From Gordonia sediminis (GTDB lineage Bacteria > Actinomycetota > Actinomycetes > Mycobacteriales > Mycobacteriaceae), in contig RZUM01000001.1 of assembly GCA_004193205.1 (NCBI GenBank), forward strand, positions 564,424 to 628,423: a stretch of 64,000 nt of DNA, in the 5' to 3' direction. A model generated the notes under the pieces. That model was not told the DNA's origin and did no database searches. It saw only the letters and a list, made by a program, of their open reading frames with translations. Position numbers and translations under genes: made by a program. How positions within the stretch are numbered: position 1 is the stretch's first letter; each line of letters begins with the position of its first letter. This document shows, one piece after another, positions 15,561-24,213 of this stretch.

Positions 15561-17324
15561 CTACGGAATCAGTCCGGACCTGGTCAGAAACGTCTTGGCG
15601 TCGTCGACCGACTTCAGGCCCATCACCGTGACCATGAGTCCGGTGGACGTGTTTGCGTACCTCAGTTGGTAGCTTTCGGCCGTCGCAGTCGTCTGATAGA
15701 TGTCGGCGGCCGAGATTCGCTCCGAATCCTCGACCAGAACGCCCTTGCCATTGCTGTAGGTTCCGTTCCGGATGTTCACGATCTCGCTCTTCGCCTTGGT
15801 CTGGTCGACCGACACGAAGACGAACAGCGCCTCCGGCCGCGTGCCGAGTGCTACGAGCGAGCTGTCCTCAGCGACCCGGCAGCTCAGCCGCAGCGGGCCG
15901 TCCAGCTCGGTGGAACCGGACAGACAGTTGATCGCTTCCCGCAATGAGGCGGGTAGCGCCGCCATCAACTGCTGTTCGTCGGTGATCATCGTGGCGGCCG
16001 CGGCGGACGTCGAGGCGCCCGCGGCATCGGCGGGCGGGTTCGGGTCGCGGCCCAGCAGGGCCACCACCCCGATGATCACGCCCACGACGGCAACAAGCGC
16101 AACGGCGACGAGCGCGATACGTCCCCGGGGTCGTCGGCTCGAGGGTGCCGGCGGGGCATCGAACCGCGGGGTGACGGCGGCCTGTTCGGGTCGTCCCACC
16201 GCGAGGTCGCCGCGGTCGGGCAAGGCTGCGGTCCCCCGATCGGACCGCACCGTCAGCAAGGCACCCTGGGCCACCACGGTTTTCGGGTCGTCGAGGGTGG
16301 CGACCGGACCGATCTCGGTGAGTCGCCGCTGGATCAGCGGAATGCGCGACGATCCGCCGGTCAGATACAGGGCGGAGAGCTGCCCGGGATCGGTGATGCC
16401 GGCATCGAGCAGGGTGGCACGGGTCAGGGACAGCGCCTGATCGACGGTCCGGGCGATGAGTTCGTCGAACTCGTCCCGGGTGATCTGCAACGTCTGCCGT
16501 CCGGCCGGGGTGGGCACGGTGATGGTGGCCGACGGAGCCTCCGACAGCAGTTCCTTGGCCCGTCGGATCGAGTCCCCCAGCGCCTGGCGAACGTCGACCG
16601 GGGCGTCACGGCCCAGATAGGTCATCAGGTCGGGGTCGCGGTCGGCGAGGCGCTCCTCGACCCAGCGCTGCACCAGCGCATCGAGGTTCTTGCCACCGAG
16701 ACCGTTGTCGCCGCGGGCAGCCACCACGCGAAAGGTCTTGTCGTCGGCGACGGTCAGTACCGCGACATCGAGTGTGCCGCCACCGAAGTCGAAGACGGCG
16801 ATCCGCGCCCCAGGCTGCATCGCGTGTGATCGCGAATAGTGGGCGGCGGCGGCGCGGGGTTCGGAGACGGCGGTGATGGTCGCCGGGTCCACACCGGCGT
16901 GCGCGGCGGCGTCGACGAGCACCCGAACCTGTTGTGGCGCCCAGGCTTCGGGATGGGTCAGTACCAGCTGCGACGGCGGCTGCCCGGCGTGCGCGGAGCA
17001 GGCGCGTCCGATGATCGAACCGAGCACCGCGGCGACGAGAACGTAGGTGGGAAAACGGAACCCGTTGACGGTGCAGAACGGGTCGGCGCCGATGAGCCGT
17101 TTCGGCGAGGCGACGAATCCGGCCGGGTTCTGCTGGGCCTGGTCGACCGCGGCGTCACCGACAAAGATCCGGTCGGGGGCGGCGACGTACACCGACGAGG
17201 GCATGAGGTTCGAGGTGTGTGTCAACGACAGCGTCTCGATGCCGCCGCTGGTGGCGCCGGAATGCGCGGCGGCGCTGTTCGAGGTGCCGAAGTCGATGGC
17301 GAGAGTCCATGCGGTGGTGGGCAT
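15561..17324 (-). CDS. Hsp70/DnaK-like ATPase with a C-terminal transmembrane helix
   Basis: A 587-residue protein. The Hsp70-type actin-fold ATPase fills residues 1-360 (LAIDFGTSNSAAAHS phosphate-1; VFDFGGGTLDVAVL phosphate-2; LYLTGGSSRIPLIQRRL adenosine motif). The substrate-binding domain is missing. Instead a basic linker leads to one membrane helix (about 402-422; IALVAVALVAVVGVIIGVVALL) and a small extracytoplasmic domain rich in Asp/Ala/Ser. Hsp70s of this plan are found in actinobacterial envelope operons and probably couple cytosolic ATPase state to an outside domain. It stands between the dynamin genes and the Ca-loop gene in one operon. Confidence 0.9.
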   Translation of the reverse strand: MPTTAWTLAIDFGTSNSAAAHSGATSGGIETLSLTHTSNLMPSSVYVAAPDRIFVGDAAVDQAQQNPAGFVASPKRLIGADPFCTVNGFRFPTYVLVAAVLGSIIGRACSAHAGQPPSQLVLTHPEAWAPQQVRVLVDAAAHAGVDPATITAVSEPRAAAAHYSRSHAMQPGARIAVFDFGGGTLDVAVLTVADDKTFRVVAARGDNGLGGKNLDALVQRWVEERLADRDPDLMTYLGRDAPVDVRQALGDSIRRAKELLSEAPSATITVPTPAGRQTLQITRDEFDELIARTVDQALSLTRATLLDAGITDPGQLSALYLTGGSSRIPLIQRRLTEIGPVATLDDPKTVVAQGALLTVRSDRGTAALPDRGDLAVGRPEQAAVTPRFDAPPAPSSRRPRGRIALVAVALVAVVGVIIGVVALLGRDPNPPADAAGASTSAAAATMITDEQQLMAALPASLREAINCLSGSTELDGPLRLSCRVAEDSSLVALGTRPEALFVFVSVDQTKAKSEIVNIRNGTYSNGKGVLVEDSERISAADIYQTTATAESYQLRYANTSTGLMVTVMGLKSVDDAKTFLTRSGLIP

Positions 17325-17348
17325 GTGCGTGAGGTTCCTGACGTGTCG

Positions 17349-18776
17349 CTAGGGATGCTGCTGGTGACCCAGCGCGGTGTAGGTGCGGAGGAGGGTGACG
17401 AGGGCTGCGTCCTCGGCGGCGGACCCGGTCGCCAGGGATCGCTGGTGTGCCATGGCGAGTCGCCGCTGCGCCTCGGCGACGACGGCGTGCCCTGGCGCGT
17501 CGTCGGGCAGGCCGACGCTGCCGGCCGGCGAGATGGCGGTGAGGATGGTGCGCAGTTCGTCGGTGACTGCGGCGTGGGGGTCGGTGCGCAGCATTCGCTG
17601 ATAGTCCTCGAAAACCGTGACACGGTGCATTGGAGGTTGTGCCCGCAGCCCGGCGGCGAGTGTCCGGATCTGGTCGCGGGCCGGGTGGATATAGGCGAGT
17701 TGATCGAGGCGGGCGAGGATGCGGTGGGCGCGATGCAGGAGCGCGTATCGGGCCGTCGATGCGGTGAGCGTGTGGTGCAGCGCCGCGATCCCGGAACGTT
17801 CAGTGAGCCAACGGTTCAGGGCCGCCGCACCTCCGGTCGCGATCTGGCGTCCGTGCAGGATGCCGTACTCGCCGAGGTGCGACAGCAGTTGGTCCCGCAG
17901 CGGGAGCGGCAGTACGTCGTCGGGGTCGTCGCTGTCGAACAGACGCAGCACGTCGAGCGGTGGTCGTCCGGCCAGCCGGGCCAGCGCCGCCGCGAGGTGT
18001 TCGGTGAGCATCCCGGTGTGGCTGGTCTGGGCCATCAGCCCGGAGATCGGCACCACCGCGCTGACGGTATCCGACAGCTGCCCGGCCAACCGGCCGGCGT
18101 GTTCTGTGGCGTGTGCCAACGGATCTCGGCGTCCCAGCGCGCCCTCCCCGAAGGAGTCGGCACGCGACAGCACCCCCAGCGTGGTCAGCGGCGTGAATGG
18201 CAGCTGCGACAGGAACTCGGTTTCGTCGCGGCGGGGGGCGGCATCGAAGAGGAAGACCGCGGCGTCGGCGCCGACGGAGGCGCTGCGGGTCTGATCGAAG
18301 CCGTCGATCGTCGCGCGGCGAGTGGCGGTGTCGTTGGCGACCGTCAGCGTCGACAGTCCGGGCGTGTCGATGAGGGTCAGAGGCCGCAACGCCGCCGACG
18401 GCAACCAGCGTGAGACGAATGCGATGTCCGAGGTCGGCAACGGCAACCGGACACGGTCATTGTGCTGCACCGCCATCGGGATTCGGCGGCCGTCGGTGCC
18501 GACGACCTCCGCGCGCGACGGCGACCCGTCCTGGTAGACGGTGACGACGTTGGTGGCCTCCAAGGCCGCGGTCTCGGCGACCGGCGCACCGATCAGCGCG
18601 TTGACCAGCGTGGACTTCCCTGCCTTCAGTCGACCTACGATCACCACTCGCGGCGGGGACCACAGGATGGTGCCGATGGCGTTGGCATGCTCAGCCAGAT
18701 CGCCACCCAGGCTTGCCAGTTGGTGCAGTCCCTGGTCGAGGGTGCGGTGGATCGGATCGACGTCGGGGTGTGTCAT
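17349..18776 (-). CDS. Dynamin-family GTPase, IniC-like
   Basis: A 475-residue bacterial dynamin-like protein. P-loop VVIVGRLKAGKSTLVNALIG near residues 44-63 and the switch II motif LTLIDTPGLS are clear. In place of NKxD it has LGVLSRADSFGEG. The C-terminal half is helical, with no obvious membrane segment. Shorter than its partner, as IniC is shorter than IniA in the mycobacterial iniBAC operon. Its ATG overlaps the stop of the IniA-like gene by four bases (ATGA), so the two are translationally coupled. Its role is probably envelope maintenance under cell-wall stress, by analogy. Confidence 0.85.
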   Translation of the reverse strand: MTHPDVDPIHRTLDQGLHQLASLGGDLAEHANAIGTILWSPPRVVIVGRLKAGKSTLVNALIGAPVAETAALEATNVVTVYQDGSPSRAEVVGTDGRRIPMAVQHNDRVRLPLPTSDIAFVSRWLPSAALRPLTLIDTPGLSTLTVANDTATRRATIDGFDQTRSASVGADAAVFLFDAAPRRDETEFLSQLPFTPLTTLGVLSRADSFGEGALGRRDPLAHATEHAGRLAGQLSDTVSAVVPISGLMAQTSHTGMLTEHLAAALARLAGRPPLDVLRLFDSDDPDDVLPLPLRDQLLSHLGEYGILHGRQIATGGAAALNRWLTERSGIAALHHTLTASTARYALLHRAHRILARLDQLAYIHPARDQIRTLAAGLRAQPPMHRVTVFEDYQRMLRTDPHAAVTDELRTILTAISPAGSVGLPDDAPGHAVVAEAQRRLAMAHQRSLATGSAAEDAALVTLLRTYTALGHQQHP

Positions 18777-20602
18777 CGCGGCACCCCGGCGAGTATCGCC
18801 TCGGCGGCGTCGATGCGTTTGTCGACGATCGCCAGGTTGCTGCGCAGGCGCGCGGTGGTCTTCTCCCGGGTGGCGGCGTCCGCGGCCGCCGTCTCGCGTA
18901 CCTCGTCGATCATGGTTTGCAGACGCTCGATGTTGGTGCGGAGGTGATCGCGGTAGCGGATGATGATCTCGGGTCGCGCCTGGGCCAGGGCGCTGTCGAG
19001 CAGGCGGTTGGTGACGGTCTTTGTGCTGGCGAGCGTTTCGCGCAGCCAACCAAGCAGGTTCGCCTTGCCGGCGCGAATCGCCCGGAATCCCAGGTTGATT
19101 CCCACCCACACGGTGCCGACCGCGATGCCGACACCCATCAGGGCCGACAACCCGAGCAGACCCCCGAGGGTCGACGAGCCGACGACACCCATCGTCAACA
19201 GGGTGGGATCGAGCAGGCCGTGCCGCTTGCCGGCGACCTGGTGCGCCTCGATCTTCTTGTCCTGCATCGACGTTACGATCTGACGGCTGAGTTCCTCCCA
19301 AACGGAGGGATCGTCGGCGAACCGCGGTGCGATGACCTCGTCGTGCAGCCGCGCGAGGAATCCCACCAGGGTCTCGGCCATGGCCCGCTGCAGGTCGGTC
19401 TGGATGTCGGCGGTGAACTTCTGGGCACTGCGCCGCAGCACTTCCATGCCGTGGGTGTTGATGTAGGTGGTCCACTTGTCGCGCACGTCGTCGAGGCGCC
19501 GCTCGAGGTCGTCGACCGCCGACTGCCGTAGCAACACGAGGTCGCGGGAGAGATAGTGCTCCCACTGGCGGGCCTGCTCTTGGAGTTCGGCCAGATGTGC
19601 CATGTCGGCGGTCAGGTCGGGCAGCGCGGCGGCGCCCGCCTCGATTGCATCGAGTTCGTGCGTGATCCGGGCGTGCACCACCCGCAGACCCTCGAGGCAG
19701 GTGCGGACCGCGTCGAGATGCGGCAGGTCTGCAGCCGCGTCGAGGCGCTCGATGAGTTCAGTGCGCAGCCGCGCGATTCCGCTGTCGCGTTCGAGCTGGT
19801 CGCGTCGGGTGGGGTCGTCCGACTCGGATACCAGCACCGCGAGCAGGCTCGACACCCCGATCACCGTCACCGGACGGTGCAGGTGATCGGCGAGGATCCG
19901 TTCGTTCTCGGCGACGATGTGGCGCCATCGCCGCAGGTTCTTGTCGGTTTTGGTGACCGCGACGATCAGCGAGTCGACGGTCGCCGTCGCCTCCCGCGCG
20001 AACTCCAGTTCCGGCGCGGTCAAGGGACTCGACGCGTCGCAGACCAGGATGAGCACGCAGGCCTGCTGTGCGGACCGAACGGCCAGCCGGGCCAGGCCCG
20101 CATCCAGTCCGCCGACTCCGGGGGTGTCCACGAGGGTCATGCCGGTCACGCGTGCGTCGCGGACGACCACTGCTGCCGACGTCGGCAGTTCGTCGACCTG
20201 CGGATCGCACACCATCGCCCCACCGGTCGTGACCCAATCGGCAAGATCGCCGGTCGCCACCGACCGAGGGCCCGATCCGAAGAACAACTCCACCTCGTCG
20301 GGCCGGTCGAGGTCGGGATCAGGCGTCACCCCGACCGACACCGACGACGTCACGTCGACCCCGACGGGGCACAGATCGCGTCGCCCGATGATTGCGTTGA
20401 CCAGCGAACTCTTCCCCCGCTGAACCTCACCGACGACGACCACGGTGCGGCTCTGCCCCGTCCGTGCGAGTTTGGTGACGGCCACGTCGGCGAGCGCGTC
20501 GAGTTGATAGGCGCGCAGTACCGTCACCGCACCGTCGACGACCTGGCGTACGGCCTGCACCGCCCCGGCCGCGGTTGCCTGCGGCGACGTCACCTCACTC
20601 AT
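18773..20602 (-). CDS. Dynamin-family GTPase, IniA-like, with membrane-inserting segment
   Basis: A 609-residue dynamin-like GTPase. G1 VVVGEVQRGKSSLVNAI near residue 50, G3 LVDTPGVGGLDAG and G4 VAVTKTDKN are all intact. A helical stalk follows. Near residue 470-520 two hydrophobic stretches (LTMGVVGSSTLGGLLGLSALM and GIAVGTVWVGINLGF) form the paddle-like membrane insertion, as in IniA, where membrane fission activity is known. First gene of the seven-gene operon. The leader 20603-20813 is shared with the divergent lipoprotein gene. In Mycobacterium, iniA is induced by cell-wall inhibitors such as isoniazid; the same is inferred here. Confidence 0.88.
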   Translation of the reverse strand: MSEVTSPQATAAGAVQAVRQVVDGAVTVLRAYQLDALADVAVTKLARTGQSRTVVVVGEVQRGKSSLVNAIIGRRDLCPVGVDVTSSVSVGVTPDPDLDRPDEVELFFGSGPRSVATGDLADWVTTGGAMVCDPQVDELPTSAAVVVRDARVTGMTLVDTPGVGGLDAGLARLAVRSAQQACVLILVCDASSPLTAPELEFAREATATVDSLIVAVTKTDKNLRRWRHIVAENERILADHLHRPVTVIGVSSLLAVLVSESDDPTRRDQLERDSGIARLRTELIERLDAAADLPHLDAVRTCLEGLRVVHARITHELDAIEAGAAALPDLTADMAHLAELQEQARQWEHYLSRDLVLLRQSAVDDLERRLDDVRDKWTTYINTHGMEVLRRSAQKFTADIQTDLQRAMAETLVGFLARLHDEVIAPRFADDPSVWEELSRQIVTSMQDKKIEAHQVAGKRHGLLDPTLLTMGVVGSSTLGGLLGLSALMGVGIAVGTVWVGINLGFRAIRAGKANLLGWLRETLASTKTVTNRLLDSALAQARPEIIIRYRDHLRTNIERLQTMIDEVRETAAADAATREKTTARLRSNLAIVDKRIDAAEAILAGVPR

Positions 20603-20757
20603 CGATTACTCCCCCGTTCGGCGGATCAGTCTACCGAGGCCACCCGGTGTCGCAGCGTACTGCGGTGCACTACCCTGCACCCCGGGTCCACGATCGTCGA
20701 TGACGGACACCGTCGGGAACATTCCGCGTATGTCACCGCATCAGATCACGGACAGAA

Positions 20758-20785
20758 CGGTCGACCGTCGATGAGCGGTCGACCG
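20758..20785. promoter_or_regulatory. Two palindromic operator copies CGGTCGACCG
   Basis: CGGTCGACCG occurs at 20758-20767 and again at 20776-20785, an 18-bp period. It lies 28 bases before the lipoprotein start and in the divergent leader of the IniA-like operon (start 20602). A dimer-of-dimers regulator bound here could control both directions. The rest of the 20603-20813 spacer holds no gene. Confidence 0.5.
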
Positions 20786-20813
20786 CCGGGGCACATGAGG
20801 GGAACATCGTCCG

Positions 20814-22094
20814 ATGAAGAAGTGGACACCAGTACGTTGGATTCCGGCCGCCGTCGCGGTGGTCTGCACAGCCGGCGCCGTGACGGGGTGCGCGACCGAC
20901 GGCCAGGCGGTCAGCATCACCGGTGCGTCGTCGTCGGCGACGACACCGTCGATCGATGTCGCGGCCCTGGACACCGGGGGCTATCCGACGAGCCCTCGAC
21001 CACCCTTCGGAGAGTCCACACAGGAGAACATCCAGGCGATCGAGGGCCAACGGATGGCGCAGTACGTCCTGGTGCCCTTCGAGGTGGACGCGGACCTCAC
21101 CCGCAGCACCATGCCGACGTACGTGATCACCGGTGCCCGTTCGCTGCTGCCGGTCATGGCGACCGACGTGGCCGACGTCCCGGCCAACTCCTACCTGGTC
21201 GGCGGCTTCGTCAGCACTGCGGGTAATTCCACCGCGAACCTGCGCAGCGGGACGGCCCGCGCCCTCAACAATGTGGTGTTGCGCTACCTGACGCCCGCGG
21301 ATGCCCTGGCCGCCGCACGCCAGATGGCGGAGAAGACGGCAGCGTTCACGAAGACCGAGGTCACCACGCTGCCGGGGCTACCGAACACACTGGTCATCAG
21401 AGGGTCCAGCGGCGACAATCGCCAGATCATGGCGTTCACGCCCCACCGCAGCTATCTGCTGTACCAGTGGTATCAGACCACCACCGCACAGCAGGACCGG
21501 CTCGAACCGACCATTCGCAAGGCGGTGGAACTCCAGACCCCGATGATCGACCGGTTCCCGGCGACTCCGACCAAAGCCGAGAGCGCGGCCGGCAACACCA
21601 ACCCCCGTAAGGTCATGATCGACCAGAACCACATCCTGATCTACGCCCTGCCCTACACCGACGACGAGATGACCGCCAACACGGGCGTGATGGCGCCGGG
21701 CGCCACCCGCCGCGCCGTCTACGGTCCCCGCGGTATGGCGCACACCAGCAATGATCCGGTGACCGACTTCAGGCTCCTCACCGACGTCGGTTCCACCGCC
21801 AACGCCTCGGAGAAGTCGGTGGTCTACCGGGCCACCACCGATGCCGGGGCCACGACGATCCTCGACACCTTCGTGGCGTCGTCTCACAACCGCGGGTGGA
21901 CCGACATCTCGGGACCGCCGGGATTGCCGATCGCGCGATGCCAGGTCGATCCCACCGGTGCCAGTTTCTATCACTGCCTGGTGCAGGTCGGGCGGTACGT
22001 CGGCGAGGTCAGCTTGGACGACAAGCAGGACACTTACCGGCAGATCTCCGCGCAGTACGTGATCCTCACGAAAGCCGATCAGAACGCCAACTGA
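20814..22094 (+). CDS. DUF7373-type lipoprotein
   Basis: A 426-residue secreted lipoprotein. Its signal peptide MKKWTPVRWIPAAVAVVCTA is followed by the lipobox VTGC, with lipidated Cys at residue 26. The mature part has two halves of similar length (about 60-250 and 270-420) with alternating strands. This matches the mycobacterial/gordonial lipoproteins annotated DUF7373. No enzyme motif is seen. The start ATG follows GGGGAAC. It is divergent from the IniA-like operon and converges on the glycosyltransferase gene. Role unknown; an envelope-associated function is implied by location and by its shared spacer with the envelope operon. Confidence 0.82.
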   Translation: MKKWTPVRWIPAAVAVVCTAGAVTGCATDGQAVSITGASSSATTPSIDVAALDTGGYPTSPRPPFGESTQENIQAIEGQRMAQYVLVPFEVDADLTRSTMPTYVITGARSLLPVMATDVADVPANSYLVGGFVSTAGNSTANLRSGTARALNNVVLRYLTPADALAAARQMAEKTAAFTKTEVTTLPGLPNTLVIRGSSGDNRQIMAFTPHRSYLLYQWYQTTTAQQDRLEPTIRKAVELQTPMIDRFPATPTKAESAAGNTNPRKVMIDQNHILIYALPYTDDEMTANTGVMAPGATRRAVYGPRGMAHTSNDPVTDFRLLTDVGSTANASEKSVVYRATTDAGATTILDTFVASSHNRGWTDISGPPGLPIARCQVDPTGASFYHCLVQVGRYVGEVSLDDKQDTYRQISAQYVILTKADQNAN

Positions 22095-22115
22095 CGCTTC
22101 GGTTTTCCGGTGCTT

Positions 22116-23210
22116 TCAGCGGGGCAACGGGTGGGTGCGGTAGAAGTCGAGGTGCGCGCGGGCCGCGGCGTCCCAGGTGAGGGAGCGGGCCAGGGCGCGG
22201 CCGGCGTCGCGGCGCGCCGGGTCGGGGGTGCAGGCGGCGAGCAGTTGGGCGGCGAGGGCCGCCACGTCGGCGGCGTAGGTGACGGTGTCACCGAATACTT
22301 CGCGCAAGATGGGCAGCTCGCGGGCGACGACGGGCCGTCCGGCCGCCAGCGCTTCCATCGCGGCGAGGCCGAATCCCTCCTTGGTGGAGGGGAACGCGAA
22401 CACCTCTGCGGCGGCGACCAGCGCGGGGAGCGTGTCGTCGTTGACGGCGCCGAGGACGATCGGTTCGACGCCGAGTTCGGCCTGGCGGCGCTCGAATTCG
22501 GTACGGTAGTCCCGATAGTCGAACAGGGTCTCGCCGCCGGCGAAGACCAGCGTGAGATCCGGATCGGTCTGCCGCACAAGCGCGTACGCCTCGAGGAGGT
22601 CGATGCTGCCCTTGCGGGGTTCGATACCGCCGACCGCAAGGACGTAACGCCCCAACCGGTCCCGCCACTCCTGCCGTCCATCGGCGGCATCTGGGCTGTC
22701 GGCGGCGTCGGCGAAGCGCCGGTAGTCGACGCCGTTCGGGATGACCGTTGGTGTCAGTCCCCAGCCCGCGTGCACCTCGTCGGCGACGGCACGCGACACA
22801 CAAATCCGCGCATAGGGATTGGCGACCGCCTTCTCGTGGCACTCCACCAGGATGGGGGTGGTGAACGCATCGAGGTGGTGGATGGTGCGGATGCAGGTGC
22901 CGACGGCGTTGGCGCTGATGCAGTCCTGGGCGTGCACGATGTCGTAGCGATCGGGGGTGAACCCGGCGCGCAGGGTGTCGATGGAGCGGATAATGCGTTC
23001 GGTGATGGTCTCGTCGTCGATGTCGGCGAACGGGACGAGTCGTTGGGTCACAGCAGGATCGACGGTGCGGAAGAACCCGTCGTCGCCGCCGCGGGCGAGA
23101 CTCCACACCGTGACGTCGGCGCCGAGTCTGCTCAGCGCCTCGGCGAGGTTGAGGGTGTGCACGACTCCGCCGCGGGGTTTGGTGGAGTACGTCAGCAGGG
23201 CGATACGCAT
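22116..23210 (-). CDS. MSMEG_0565-type glycosyltransferase family 4
   Basis: A 364-residue GT-B glycosyltransferase. The N-terminal half starts MRIALLTYSTKPRGGVVHTLNLAEAL, a donor-enzyme signature. The C-terminal half carries VGGIEPRKG and the E-x7-E region PSTKEGFGLAAMEALAAGRPVV. It follows the nitrilase-like gene with a four-base gap, so it is the last gene of the nitrogen-starvation cluster. This family (MSMEG_0565) co-occurs with that cluster in many genomes. The acceptor and sugar are unknown. Frames extending upstream overlap the nitrilase-like gene and are not used. Confidence 0.88.
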   Translation of the reverse strand: MRIALLTYSTKPRGGVVHTLNLAEALSRLGADVTVWSLARGGDDGFFRTVDPAVTQRLVPFADIDDETITERIIRSIDTLRAGFTPDRYDIVHAQDCISANAVGTCIRTIHHLDAFTTPILVECHEKAVANPYARICVSRAVADEVHAGWGLTPTVIPNGVDYRRFADAADSPDAADGRQEWRDRLGRYVLAVGGIEPRKGSIDLLEAYALVRQTDPDLTLVFAGGETLFDYRDYRTEFERRQAELGVEPIVLGAVNDDTLPALVAAAEVFAFPSTKEGFGLAAMEALAAGRPVVARELPILREVFGDTVTYAADVAALAAQLLAACTPDPARRDAGRALARSLTWDAAARAHLDFYRTHPLPR

Positions 23211-23214
23211 GCTC

Positions 23215-24063
23215 TCACCCTTTCGGCACGGTCTGTTCGGCATGGTAGGCGTCGGGCCTGAGTTCGGCGAGATGATCGAGAACCCTTCGGGCGCGGGAGA
23301 TCTCGGCGTCGACGTCGACGGTGACGGTGGCCATGCCGCCCTTCGATCGGGTGGTGGCGAGGATCTCGCCGCCGGGGCTGACCACCTTGGCCTGGCCGAG
23401 AAAGCGCAACGACCCGGTGACGCCGGTGAGGTTCGACGACACCACGAACACCTGATTCTCCGCGGCGCGGGCGCAGTCGTAGAGGTCGAACAGTCGCGAC
23501 TGCCGGTCGGCGGGCAATCGGGCGGCGCGGTCGGTGACGCTGGCCGGCCACGCGGACAGGGCCGCGATGATCCGCGCGCCGTCGAGGGCGAGGGTGCGCG
23601 CGGATTCGGGGAAGGTCTTGTCGTAGTCGATGAGCATGCCGACGCGGCCGACGGGGGTGTCGAAGGCGCGGAACGCATTACCGGCGGCGTAGGCGAGGCC
23701 CTCACCAGCAGGTTGGTGGACCTTGCGGTGGGTGCCGAGGATGCCGTCGCCGGACAGGCAGACCGCGGCGTTGTACCGCTTGTCGTCGGCGGCCTCGGTG
23801 TAGCCGATGCAGACCGTCATGTCGCCGGCAGCCGCGGCGATGGCGGCCAGCTCGGGGCCGTCGGGATCCAGCGGCGGCGGCAGCTCGTCGGGGTCCGGGG
23901 CGCGCAGGTCGCCGATGTAGCCGCCGATCGAGGCGTCGGGGAACACCAGCAGTTCGACGCCGTCGCGCCTGGCGGCCTCGATGATGCCGAGCGCCTTGGA
24001 CACACCGCGTTCCACGTCCCGTCCGAAATGGGCCGCGAGTGCCCCGAGCGTGACCGTGGTCAT
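23215..24063 (-). CDS. Nitrilase-fold protein with a destroyed catalytic triad
   Basis: A 282-residue carbon-nitrogen hydrolase fold protein, clearly related over its whole length to the nitrilase at 28314-29213. The Glu-Lys-Cys triad of the family is not conserved. The Glu position is Asp43 (FPDASIGG instead of FPEAAIGG), Lys114 is kept (HRKVHQP), and the catalytic Cys position is Asp146 (MLIDYDK instead of LQICYDK). It should therefore lack nitrilase activity. It may be a structural or regulatory partner of the active paralog, or a ligand sensor. The gene lies between the nested palindrome (24099-24168) and the glycosyltransferase. The reading frame is intact, so this is not ordinary decay. 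Confidence 0.9.
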   Translation of the reverse strand: MTTVTLGALAAHFGRDVERGVSKALGIIEAARRDGVELLVFPDASIGGYIGDLRAPDPDELPPPLDPDGPELAAIAAAAGDMTVCIGYTEAADDKRYNAAVCLSGDGILGTHRKVHQPAGEGLAYAAGNAFRAFDTPVGRVGMLIDYDKTFPESARTLALDGARIIAALSAWPASVTDRAARLPADRQSRLFDLYDCARAAENQVFVVSSNLTGVTGSLRFLGQAKVVSPGGEILATTRSKGGMATVTVDVDAEISRARRVLDHLAELRPDAYHAEQTVPKG

Positions 24064-24098
24064 GTCACTGAACTCTACTGACGGGGGCGGGGGGCTGA

Positions 24099-24168
24099 CT
24101 GAAAATGGCCCCGTGGGTGCGGTCCGAGGGGATATCCCCTCGGACAGTCCTCACGGGGCCATTTTCAG
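24099..24168. repeat. 70-nt nested inverted repeat inside the Nit cluster
   Basis: The outer arms CTGAAAATGGCCCCGTG (24099-24115) and CACGGGGCCATTTTCAG (24152-24168) pair perfectly over 17 bp. Inside them sits a perfect 24-bp palindrome (24122-24145) with half GTCCGAGGGGAT. The two are separated by six unpaired bases on each side. On the minus strand it lies after the GNAT-AIRS stop (24214) and before the nitrilase-fold start (24063). It could terminate or attenuate transcription, protect an mRNA end, or bind a protein. The A/T run at its outer end (TTTTC) gives it some terminator character. Confidence 0.85.
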
Positions 24169-24213
24169 CACGAGGCCTGGTCCGAGGGTGCGCGCGCTTG
24201 GTGTGCGGTGCCG

